A stretch of DNA of 64,000 nt from Endozoicomonas sp. G2_2 (lineage in GTDB: Bacteria; Pseudomonadota; Gammaproteobacteria; Nevskiales; Salinisphaeraceae), in NCBI RefSeq assembly GCF_017744135.1, contig NZ_JAGHQU010000016.1, positions 1-64,000 on the forward strand. The letters run 5' to 3'. Below are positions 17,706 through 25,793 of this stretch, piece by piece (the stretch's first letter is position 1; each line of letters opens with the position of its first letter). The notes beneath the pieces are model-generated. The model was not told where the DNA came from. It made no database searches and saw only the letters and a program-made list of their open reading frames with translations. The position numbers were made by a program, and so were the translations under genes.

Positions 17706-18667
17706 ATCCCTTGAGTGCGCCCTCGGCCGATCTCTGGCGGCTGCTGGCCCGTGCGATGGATACGCCGACCCGCGAACATATCGGGCTGTTCGACGCACTC
17801 GGCCTGGCCGCACCCGAGGCGCTCGAGGCCCTGCAGGCGGCCCACGCCGAGGCGTTTGTCACCCAGTGCGCGCCTTATGTGTCGGTCTATGTCGGCGAGA
17901 CCGGCCAGATCGGCGGCGAGGCCGCTGCCCGTGTGGCCGATTTCCGGCGCCTGCTCGGAGCCGAGGTCGACGCCGATGCCTCGGATGCCATCGCCGACGT
18001 GCTGGCCGACTATGCCGATCTCGTGGCACTGGCCGCCGACGATGCCCAAGCCGCGCATGCCCGAGTGGCCCTATTTTGGGAACACATCGCCCCCTGGGCC
18101 GGCGTATTCGCCGATGCACTGATCCGCAGCGCGCCGGCGCCCTACGATGGCTGGGCCGGGCTGTTCCAGGCCGCTCTGGGCGCCGAGGCCGTGAATCTGC
18201 CTGCACCTACGGCGCTGGCGCTGCACCTGCGGGCGGCGCCCGGATGGCAACCGCCCGCAGACGACGCCACCCACGCCGATGTCGCGCGTGCGCTGCTCGT
18301 GCCCGTGACCACCGGCGTCGTACTCACCCGCGCGGATCTGGCCACGGCCGGTGCCGAGCTTGGCATCGCCTTGCCGGTCGGCGGGCGGGCGTTTTTGCTC
18401 GAGACCCTGTTCCGCGCCGATACGCCGGCCACTGAAGCCTGGCTGGCTGGCGAAGCGGCGCGTCAGGCCGACGCGCGGGCCGTCGACGTCGAAACCTTGG
18501 GCGAGACGGCGCGTTTCTGGGTCGAACGGGCCTTTGCCGCGGAAGAGCGCCTGTCCGCGGCCGGCGATCGTCGTCTCGGCCCGCGCGCCGCGCACCGAAA
18601 CACGCGCGGGCACGGAAACGCCTCCAATGAAGCGTCAACGCCCGGCCATGAGGAATTGATGTCATGA
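17702..18667 (+). CDS. TorD/DmsD-type molybdoenzyme chaperone
   Basis: 321 residues from ATG 17702, overlapping the stop of the catalytic subunit (ATGA). It is all-helical and Ala-rich, with an N-terminal LWRLLARAMDTP segment, a central YVSVYVGETGQIGGEAAARVADFRRLLG (Y.S.Y...G is the usual TorD mark) and VALFWEHIAPWAGVF. Such chaperones bind apo-molybdoenzymes during cofactor loading. It is longer than usual (about 200) because of an extra C-terminal part of unknown role. Its position makes it the dedicated chaperone of the upstream enzyme. Confidence 0.75.
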   Translation: MNPLSAPSADLWRLLARAMDTPTREHIGLFDALGLAAPEALEALQAAHAEAFVTQCAPYVSVYVGETGQIGGEAAARVADFRRLLGAEVDADASDAIADVLADYADLVALAADDAQAAHARVALFWEHIAPWAGVFADALIRSAPAPYDGWAGLFQAALGAEAVNLPAPTALALHLRAAPGWQPPADDATHADVARALLVPVTTGVVLTRADLATAGAELGIALPVGGRAFLLETLFRADTPATEAWLAGEAARQADARAVDVETLGETARFWVERAFAAEERLSAAGDRRLGPRAAHRNTRGHGNASNEASTPGHEELMS

Positions 18668-19041
18668 GTGAATCCGAGTCCGGAAAGCGGGATACGCAAG
18701 AACACGAGCCGGATTACCGCTTCACCCTGGCCAACGAGCGCACCTTTCTGGCCTGGATTCGCACTGCGCTGGCGCTGCTGGCCGGCGCGGTCGCGGTGGT
18801 GCATCTGGTGCCCAGCTTCGCGTTCGACTGGACGCGCGAGGCCCTCGGCGGTTTGCTCGGCATCATCAGCGTGGGCGTGATCGCTGGCAGCGCACTGCGC
18901 TGGCGGGCGGCCCAGAATGCCATGCGCCGGGATGCACCGCTGCCTTCGACCCTGATGCCCTGGCTGCTGGCTGGGGCCGTGATTCTGGTCGGGCTGATCG
19001 TACTCGGGCTCATGATTGCCGTGGTGGCCACGAAACAATGA
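18664..19041 (+). CDS. DUF202 (YidH-like) membrane protein 1
   Basis: 125 residues with a charged N-terminus, then the DUF202 signature LANERTFLAWIRTALALLAGAVAV and two more membrane helices. It overlaps the TorD-like gene and the next DUF202 gene by four bases each. Function unknown; tandem DUF202 pairs are common in bacteria. The tight coupling suggests a role in the respiratory complex of this operon. Confidence 0.88.
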   Translation: MSESESGKRDTQEHEPDYRFTLANERTFLAWIRTALALLAGAVAVVHLVPSFAFDWTREALGGLLGIISVGVIAGSALRWRAAQNAMRRDAPLPSTLMPWLLAGAVILVGLIVLGLMIAVVATKQ

Positions 19042-19391
19042 GCGCGCCGCAGCACGCCGGGGGTTCGGAGGGTTCGTCCATCGCCGACCGGGCCGGTCTG
19101 CAAGCCGAACGGACCGACCTGTCTTGGGTGCGCACGGGGCTGGCTGTCCTGGCGAATGGTGGCCTGCTGATGCTGCGCCAGGACACAACGCATCCCAGCA
19201 CGCTGCAATTGATCGCCGGCGCGATCGCGCTGGTGCTCGCCCTGCTGACACTGGCGATCGGCTGGTGCCGAAAACGCGCGCTCGGTGCGCGGCCGTTGCC
19301 TAGCGCCTTGGCGGCGTCGGTCGAAGTGGCCCTGCTCGCTGCGGGCGCCGTACTCCTCGTGGGTGCCAGCCTGATCGCGCTTTTGTGTTAG
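19038..19391 (+). CDS. DUF202 membrane protein 2
   Basis: 117 residues with a modified signature, [24 protein letters not shown], and two further helices. It follows and overlaps the first DUF202 protein, so the two may form a heteromeric unit. No catalytic residues are apparent. The 155 bases to the next start contain no further gene. Confidence 0.85.
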   Translation: MSAPQHAGGSEGSSIADRAGLQAERTDLSWVRTGLAVLANGGLLMLRQDTTHPSTLQLIAGAIALVLALLTLAIGWCRKRALGARPLPSALAASVEVALLAAGAVLLVGASLIALLC

Positions 19392-19546
19392 TGAGAATAT
19401 GGATTGGCGATGACAAGAACCGGACATCGACGCTGGTAACGCAGCGAACCGGCGTGGAACGTAGGCGGCTTCATTGGGACGCGGATGTGCCGTCGGCGCA
19501 AACAGAAGCCGGCAAGGCTACGAGCAATATAAAAGGGAGGAAAATC

Positions 19547-20857
19547 ATGAAAGACGATCACAATACAACCGACTTGCAGCGCCGTGCGCTATTGCGTGGC
19601 GCGGGTTGGGGCGTGCTCGGCGCTGCAGCCATCGGGCTGGGACCGGGTCGCGCTTCGGCGGCCGTGTCGAGCCAGACCGGCGAAGCCATGCCGGCCTATA
19701 TCGGCCCGCAGGCGAACCCGCACTGGAATTCGATCGGCCCCTACGTGGCTTATCCGCAGAAGCGCCCGCTGCTGCGGCTGACCGACCGGCCGGTGCAGAT
19801 CGAGACCCCGCGTGCCTATTTCGACCGGGCGTTTACGCCCAACGACGCTATGTTCGTGCGTTATCACCTGCCGGGCGAACCCAATCATGTGGATCTCGCC
19901 AAATGGCGGCTGGAGATTTCCGGCCAGGTCGACAAGTCCATGTCGCTGTCGCTCGCGGATCTGCTCGGCCAATACGAGCCGCACGACGTGGCGGCCGTGC
20001 TGCAGTGCTCGGGCAACAGTCGCAGCTATTTCACGCCGCGCGTGGGCGGTGGCCAATGGGGCAACGGCGCCATGGCCAACGCCAAATGGACCGGTGTGCG
20101 TCTGCGCGATCTGTTGGACGCCGCCGGCATCACCGACAAAGCAGTACAGATCCAGTTCCAGGGGCTGGATTTCGGCAAGGGCCCGGCCGGCTACGGCTCG
20201 CATGCCTTTTTGAAGTCCTGGAATATCGATGATCCGGTGTTGGACAAGGCGATCGTGGCCTATGCCATGAACGACGCGCCGCTGCCCATGCTCAACGGCT
20301 TTCCGGTGCGCATGGTGTTTCCCGGCAAGTTCGCCACCTACTGGGTCAAGCACGTGACCTGGATCCGTGTGCTCGACCACGAGGACACCAATTTCTGGAT
20401 GGCCAAGGCCTACAAGATTCCGGATACCGAAGATGGCGCGACCACGCCGGAGGCGGTGGCCAAGGGCGAGGTCAACATGGTGCCGATCGGCGTGGCTGAG
20501 CTGCCGGTGCGTTCGTTTATCGCCACACCCGACGGCGCCACCAAGGCCGTGGCCGGCCTGCCAGTGACCGCACGCGGCGTGGCGTTTTCCGGCACCGGGC
20601 CGGTCACCCAAGTGGAGTTTTCCACCGACGGCGGCAAGCACTGGCAGGCCGCCACACTCGGCACGGACCACGGCCCCTACAGCTTCCGCGAGTGGCATGC
20701 CGTATTCACGCCCGACAAGCCCGGCGAATACGAGCTCGCCGTGCGCGCGACCGACGCCGCCGGCCATGTGCAGCCGGATCACGGGTTGTGGAATCCCGGC
20801 GGTTATCTCTGGAACAAGATCGAAACCCAGACGCTGACCGTCGGACCGGCCGTTTAA
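19547..20857 (+). CDS. SorA-like sulfite oxidase / sulfite dehydrogenase, Tat-exported
   Basis: 436 residues from ATG 19547 after a GGGAGG site; the longer frame upstream is not coding-like. A Tat signal (twin Arg at 12-13, RRALLRG, then a hydrophobic stretch) directs the folded enzyme to the periplasm. The sulfite-oxidase Moco domain has its Mo ligand Cys154 in [13 protein letters not shown]-terminal dimerisation domain has [15 protein letters not shown]. It oxidises sulfite to sulfate and should hand electrons to the c-type cytochrome encoded 17 bases downstream. Confidence 0.9.
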   Translation: MKDDHNTTDLQRRALLRGAGWGVLGAAAIGLGPGRASAAVSSQTGEAMPAYIGPQANPHWNSIGPYVAYPQKRPLLRLTDRPVQIETPRAYFDRAFTPNDAMFVRYHLPGEPNHVDLAKWRLEISGQVDKSMSLSLADLLGQYEPHDVAAVLQCSGNSRSYFTPRVGGGQWGNGAMANAKWTGVRLRDLLDAAGITDKAVQIQFQGLDFGKGPAGYGSHAFLKSWNIDDPVLDKAIVAYAMNDAPLPMLNGFPVRMVFPGKFATYWVKHVTWIRVLDHEDTNFWMAKAYKIPDTEDGATTPEAVAKGEVNMVPIGVAELPVRSFIATPDGATKAVAGLPVTARGVAFSGTGPVTQVEFSTDGGKHWQAATLGTDHGPYSFREWHAVFTPDKPGEYELAVRATDAAGHVQPDHGLWNPGGYLWNKIETQTLTVGPAV

Positions 20858-20874
20858 ACAAGGGGAGAAACATC

Positions 20875-22821
20875 ATGATGACAAAACGCGATTTCTTCGC
20901 GGGCCTGGGACTGGCTGTAGCGCTGGTCGGGCTTGCCTCGGCCGCCTGGGCCTACGAATCCGATGAAGCCGGTGCCAATCTCAACGCGCCGGACTATGTC
21001 AGCGAGGGCCAGTACGAGACCGGCCGTCTTGGCGAGGTCGACCAGCCGCAGCCGCAAGGCTTCGATACCGGCTCCAGCTACGGCATCAACGGCGCCTGGC
21101 CAACCTATGTGCCGGCGCTCGCCGACGGGGCAGGCAAGCAGAAGGTCCAGGCCTACTGCTCGGTGTGCCACAACACCACCTATATCAGCATGCAGCCGCC
21201 GTTACCGAGTGAAAAATGGGCCGAAACGGTGCACAAAATGCTCAACACCTTCGGCGCCAAGCAATATATCCCGAGCGAGGCGGGGCCCGAGATCATCGAT
21301 TATCTGCAGGCGCACTACACGCCGGAGACGATCGGCAACAACACCTATAGCGACGACACGCAAGGTGGTGATTCGGCCGGCGACTCCAAGCCCAATGGCG
21401 CCGACAAATCGAAGACAAATGCGGCAGATGCGGCCGTGGCCCCGGCTGACAGCGACTCGCAGGGCGCCAAGATCTACGCGCAGAACTGCGCGGCCTGCCA
21501 CCAGGCCAACGGCGCCGGTATTCCGGGTGCCTTTCCGCCCCAGGCCGGACACACGCCCGCGCTGCTGGCGGCCGACGGCGGACGCGACTACCTGGCCCAT
21601 GTGCTGCTGTTCGGGCTGAACGGGCGGATCACGATCGAGGGCAAGACCTACAACGGACAGATGCCGGCTTGGGGTGCTGCGCTCGACGATGCCGACATCG
21701 CGAAGGTGCTTAACTATGTGTTGACGGCCTGGGACAATAACGAGTCACTGCCGTCCGGATTCAAGGCTTATGACGCCGCCGAGATCGCCACGGCACGCAA
21801 GACAAAGCTCTCTGGAAAGGATGTACACAACGCGCGCAGCGAGCTTGGGTTGGATGGCGCCGGTAGCGCTGAATCGACAACGTCTCACAAGCAGGCGCCA
21901 AGCAAGCCTTCACAGGCGCAAGTCTCGCTTACCACGGCCGTGCCCGAGCCGGTGTACGCGACGTTGCAAAACAGCAGCGCGGTCCAGGGTTTGGGGACAG
22001 ACAGGCGATGGTCGGATATAGGCAGCGCACATTACGATGCCATTGGCCCGAATGGCCGCGAGTTGCTGGTCGGCAATATAGATACCGGTGCGGTTTATCT
22101 TCTGGATACTGCGACTGGCCGTAAGCGAGTGACTTTCGACCTTGGTCAGCCGACTCAGGGCGTTAAAATTTCGCCTGACGGAACGCGTGGCCTCGCTATC
22201 GTTCCAGGCGCCGGGATCGCTGCGGTATTTGATCTCAAAGCCGGAAAGTTGATCAAAAAGATCAAGGTCGGAAAAACACCACACAATGCAAAATTCTCCG
22301 CCGATGGCTCGACGGCATACGTCACGTTACAAGGTGGCGGCGCGATTGCCACGATCGACATGGAGAGCCTGCAAAAGACCGGTGAGATACCGGTCGCCGG
22401 CATGGCTCAGCCGCATAATCTTGATTTGTCGGCCGACGGCAAGCGCCTTTGGGTACGCGACTTCATCGGGCATGTGGCGGTAGTCAACATCGCTAGTGCC
22501 GAAGTGCTGGCACGGATCGATATCGGCCCAAGCCACGGCGGTATCGATGTCGTGCCCGGTGGTCGTCTAGTGGCCACCGATGCTATCGGCGGCCGTAGCG
22601 TCGTTCTTATCAATGCCCAGACTTACGAAAAGGTTGCAACTATCGACGTCGGTCAAGGCCCACATGGCGTGCGCGCGAGCGCCGACGGACGTTGGCTTTA
22701 TGTCGGCGTTACCGGCGAAAACAAGGTAGCGGTCATTGATCTTGCGAAACACAGTGTCGTGAGGGATATCGGGACCGACGGCGAGTTTCCATTTTGGCTC
22801 GCGGTTGCTGGCAATTCATGA
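20875..22821 (+). CDS. dihaem cytochrome c fused to a YVTN beta-propeller
   Basis: 648 residues from ATG 20875. A signal peptide ends near ASAAWA; a first haem site CSVCH (95-99) lies in a SorB-like domain and a second CAACH (205-209) in a class I domain with the axial Met region GQMPAWGAAL. From about residue 365 to the end, blades of a YVTN-type propeller follow (VKISPDGTRGLAIVPG, NAKFSADGSTAYVTLQGGG, LDLSADGKRLWVRD). The cytochrome part should accept electrons from SorA. The propeller is unusual, and its codon use looks less GC-biased than the cytochrome part. It is the last gene of the operon. Confidence 0.85.
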   Translation: MMTKRDFFAGLGLAVALVGLASAAWAYESDEAGANLNAPDYVSEGQYETGRLGEVDQPQPQGFDTGSSYGINGAWPTYVPALADGAGKQKVQAYCSVCHNTTYISMQPPLPSEKWAETVHKMLNTFGAKQYIPSEAGPEIIDYLQAHYTPETIGNNTYSDDTQGGDSAGDSKPNGADKSKTNAADAAVAPADSDSQGAKIYAQNCAACHQANGAGIPGAFPPQAGHTPALLAADGGRDYLAHVLLFGLNGRITIEGKTYNGQMPAWGAALDDADIAKVLNYVLTAWDNNESLPSGFKAYDAAEIATARKTKLSGKDVHNARSELGLDGAGSAESTTSHKQAPSKPSQAQVSLTTAVPEPVYATLQNSSAVQGLGTDRRWSDIGSAHYDAIGPNGRELLVGNIDTGAVYLLDTATGRKRVTFDLGQPTQGVKISPDGTRGLAIVPGAGIAAVFDLKAGKLIKKIKVGKTPHNAKFSADGSTAYVTLQGGGAIATIDMESLQKTGEIPVAGMAQPHNLDLSADGKRLWVRDFIGHVAVVNIASAEVLARIDIGPSHGGIDVVPGGRLVATDAIGGRSVVLINAQTYEKVATIDVGQGPHGVRASADGRWLYVGVTGENKVAVIDLAKHSVVRDIGTDGEFPFWLAVAGNS

Positions 22822-23203
22822 AACGGCCAACCGATATTAGTTAATTGAGTCTGTATAGCGCGTGCGAAGGAAATGCCGGTATGTTCTTGAAGTACCGGCC
22901 TCGACGGTAGCTTAGTGGAAAACTTTGAAGTGCTCGGTGGTGGTAGCATCCTATTCACGATCGTCGATATAGAAAATTGAAGATATAGAGCAGCGTTTTT
23001 ACAAAGAAGGTCAAGTGCGCTTATTGACCCTGGTAGTCGATAGTAAATGTCCGCTTTGGGTCGAAAGCCGACCATCTCTAGATAACTGCCCACGTTCAAG
23101 CAGCGACCGTTGAGAGAGGTATCTGTAAGAACAGGCCAAATACTTGTGTAGCTAAATTTTTTGTCAGCGAAACGGCCGGTGTCGAGGGCTGGTTCTTCGA
23201 GCC
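22822..23203. other. gene-free interval with hairpin and repeat
   Basis: No supported gene. It holds a hairpin (GCCGGTA/TACCGGC, 22875-22899) that may end the sulfite-oxidation transcript although it lacks a T-run, and the third copy of the GTCCGCTTTGGGTCG repeat at 23045. Confidence 0.6.
23045..23071 (+). repeat. dispersed repeat copy 3 (GTCCGCTTTGGGTCG core)
   Basis: AATGTCCGCTTTGGGTCG followed by AAAGCCGAC, so this copy can fold into a hairpin (GTCCGCTT against AAGCCGAC, one mismatch) with TGGGTCG in the loop. It may be the fullest version of the element. Confidence 0.6.
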
Positions 23204-24589
23204 TCAGCGATTATTCAGAGCGTGAATCAGCCCTTGAAAGGCAATCTCACGATCAGTTGTCCGGGTGACCGTGCCGGCGGTGATTAGGCCAGCGATAACC
23301 GGCGTCACCTCATGTAGCGTGGCTTCCACAACTCTGTCAGCGAAAACGCGCAGGTCTTCGTAATCCTCGAGCAACCCGTAAGCACCGCCGTGTAGAAGTG
23401 CAGAGCGACCTTTGCCGTATACCTCTTTCACGATCATAACTACGGTCGATTCTGGGGTGGTGTCGAGCGCGGCGTGGAGAAAATCCTTGATGTATTTATC
23501 TTTGCTCATGTGTCCGGACATCACGTCCAGGGCTGCGCCGTAAGCGACTACAGCGTGGCTATCCGATAACTGGCGACGTGCGCTGCCGAGCCAATTCAGG
23601 GCATTCGCCCAGTGCTCAACCAAAGGGTTGGCGGTATCTTCTGCGCGGCCCTCGACATATTCCGTTAGCAGTTCGCCCGCCGTATCAAGAAATCTTTGCT
23701 GGTCGTTCAAGTTAGACCGAATTTGGTTAGGCGCAGCACCAATTCCAGGGCGAGGCGACTTCATCGACCATAGCTTCTTGCCATCGCTGAGCGTGGAGAG
23801 ATCATTTGCCGGCTGTAGATAATTCCGACCTGCCATAACAAGATTTGCGGCGTTCGATGAATTAAAGCAGAGACCGATCACGTCGAGCGCGAGAGACACG
23901 ACAGTGCGGGCCTTTGTCACTGCTCTTTTAGGGTCGTGCTGATCGAAGGTCACGGAAGCAACCCAGTCATAGCCCCGTAGGAAGCGTATGTATCTGGCCG
24001 CGTCATGTCTTGCTCTAGGGTCTTCAGCAAACACTTGGAGTCCGTCTAAAGACATCTGATCGATGTGCCTTCTTGTCTGGGCGTCGTTCACGAATTCCGC
24101 GAGCCAATCGGAGACACGTCGAAAGGTCACGGGTCCGATGGAGAGCGGGTCAACGCCATGCTCGCCTCGGAAGAGGACGACCGGAATATGTTGCGTTACA
24201 TCGTGCAACATCGCTTCGAGCTGTTCTTCGAGTATTCGACAATGCTCATGAAGTAGAAGATCGAGTCCGTTGTCGCCGTCTGGGAGGTGCGGGTTCCGGC
24301 ATTGCTCGTAGAACGTCTGACCCATCGCGAGCAAACAGAAAAACTCGAAGGTGGCTTTCTCAAGGTTGGCATGAGGAAATCGTCCTGACGCCCAGTACCG
24401 ACCGACTAGCTCTAGTGCGGCAAGGTACCCATCCTCCGTGACCGGATAGCTTTGATCGTCGGGAACCGGGATTTTGCGCGACTCCATGAGTGTCACATCG
24501 GGGTCTGTCTCGCGCTTGGCATTATCCTGTTGTTCGACTACGCCGTTATAAACCCGTTCGAGTAGATTTCGATCGATAACGCTTGCCAT
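23204..24589 (-). CDS. ApeA/HEPN-like protein, possible RNase
   Basis: 461 residues, cytoplasmic. The C-terminal quarter has a HEPN-type pattern: a helix WLGSARRQLSDSHAVVAYGAALDVMSG followed by KGRSALLHGG, whose Arg395-x4-His400 matches the R-x(4-6)-H RNase motif. The N-terminal 300 residues are not recognised. Stand-alone HEPN proteins with large N-terminal sensor parts (ApeA-like) act in phage defence, and the gene stands alone at the border of the accessory region, which fits. The assignment rests on one motif and general layout. Confidence 0.5.
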   Translation of the reverse strand: MASVIDRNLLERVYNGVVEQQDNAKRETDPDVTLMESRKIPVPDDQSYPVTEDGYLAALELVGRYWASGRFPHANLEKATFEFFCLLAMGQTFYEQCRNPHLPDGDNGLDLLLHEHCRILEEQLEAMLHDVTQHIPVVLFRGEHGVDPLSIGPVTFRRVSDWLAEFVNDAQTRRHIDQMSLDGLQVFAEDPRARHDAARYIRFLRGYDWVASVTFDQHDPKRAVTKARTVVSLALDVIGLCFNSSNAANLVMAGRNYLQPANDLSTLSDGKKLWSMKSPRPGIGAAPNQIRSNLNDQQRFLDTAGELLTEYVEGRAEDTANPLVEHWANALNWLGSARRQLSDSHAVVAYGAALDVMSGHMSKDKYIKDFLHAALDTTPESTVVMIVKEVYGKGRSALLHGGAYGLLEDYEDLRVFADRVVEATLHEVTPVIAGLITAGTVTRTTDREIAFQGLIHALNNR

Positions 24590-24695
24590 CTGTGTTTATG
24601 CCACGGTGCACTGGAAAAGGGATCAAAATCTCACATTCCAGAGGCCTAGTGCTACAACGACAAGACTTGGCCTCGGAACCTGCGCTTAACCTTAA

Positions 24696-25793
24696 TTACT
24701 TAGCGCTGCATCGCGGCGGATCGGACAATGAACGCCCACATGAGTCGATGATATCGACGTACGGTTCCAGCATCGCATCGTAGGTCGCGCACTGAGCCTG
24801 GTTCGACGCCAACGCATCGATCAACACGTCATCGAAAATGATGTCCTCGAAGGTGAGGAGATCGCTCAAGGTTCGTGAGATGTGCGGAAGCTGCGACGCA
24901 CCCTGTAGACGACACGCCGTGCGTAGGCGATCGACGGTCTGCCGGGCCCGAGACATAGCCGGGCAATGATCATCGTGCGATTTCTTGTTCCGGGTTCGCC
25001 GCGCTGGATCAAAAAAGGTGACGCGATCGGCCCGCGTCTCTGCATGTGGCCGCGTACTGGCGGTGACTTCGGCCTGGCGCCGCGCTCTTATCTGCTCGAT
25101 CCGGCGTATGAGCTGGGCACAGGGCAGGATCAGTCGTGCGATCAGGGTGCGTAGTGCCTGGCGATCGGTGTCCAGGTCTGCGATGAGCGTGTCAGCGGCC
25201 CGTTGATACCCTGTCGCTACCTGTCGACCGCGGCGCATCTGGTCTTCGGCACGTCTGATCGAGCGTGGCACGAGCCAACCGAAACACCGGGAACGCTCGT
25301 AGAGTGCCGCCCGGCCGGGGCTGTTCGCGGCCCAGTCGAGATATTTCCCCGCCGGCCCACGTATCGCGTGCAGGCTCTGGTGTCCCTTCGCCCGCAGAGT
25401 GCCTATATGGCGCCGTGCGCGCAGTTCGAAGCCATCAGCACGGGTCAGTGCGTCCAGTGGCGGCAGTCGCAGGGTGTGGAGTGATCGCGAAAGGGATTCG
25501 AGGGGCATGTTTTCTGCGTCGCTCAGCAGGACTCCGAGATCCTGAAAGTAGCGATCGATCAGGCGTTGCCACTGCCGCAATCGTTCAGGCGAGGGCAGAG
25601 GTTGGCCCAGCGTCCCGCTGAGATCATCAACGGGCAGAGTGTCCAGCCGATCGATGAGGCGGCGCGGTACGTTGTTCGCCTTCGAGATAGCGGGCGCCCC
25701 ATTGGAAGTGCCGGCGCCCCTGGGGGCGCCGTGCTCTTGTGGTGGGAGCGCAGAGCGGACGCGATTATCAAGGTGTGTCATGGACATGGTCAT
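24696..25793 (-). CDS. unknown protein coupled to the methyltransferase-helicase
   Basis: 365 residues, helical and Arg-rich, with no recognised domain. Its ATG overlaps the stop of the 1642-residue gene upstream (ATGA), so it is translated from the same transcript and probably acts with it. The N-terminal 40 residues look disordered; the middle has a repeated RRIEQIRARRQAEV type helix. A nucleic-acid-binding or structural partner role is only a guess. Confidence 0.6.
   Translation of the reverse strand: MTMSMTHLDNRVRSALPPQEHGAPRGAGTSNGAPAISKANNVPRRLIDRLDTLPVDDLSGTLGQPLPSPERLRQWQRLIDRYFQDLGVLLSDAENMPLESLSRSLHTLRLPPLDALTRADGFELRARRHIGTLRAKGHQSLHAIRGPAGKYLDWAANSPGRAALYERSRCFGWLVPRSIRRAEDQMRRGRQVATGYQRAADTLIADLDTDRQALRTLIARLILPCAQLIRRIEQIRARRQAEVTASTRPHAETRADRVTFFDPARRTRNKKSHDDHCPAMSRARQTVDRLRTACRLQGASQLPHISRTLSDLLTFEDIIFDDVLIDALASNQAQCATYDAMLEPYVDIIDSCGRSLSDPPRCSAK

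Noticed and set aside
14625-17813. Long minus-strand frames (481 and 566 codons) opposite the molybdoenzyme genes
   Set aside because: They lie fully antisense to the FeS/NrfD and catalytic subunit genes and show no family features.
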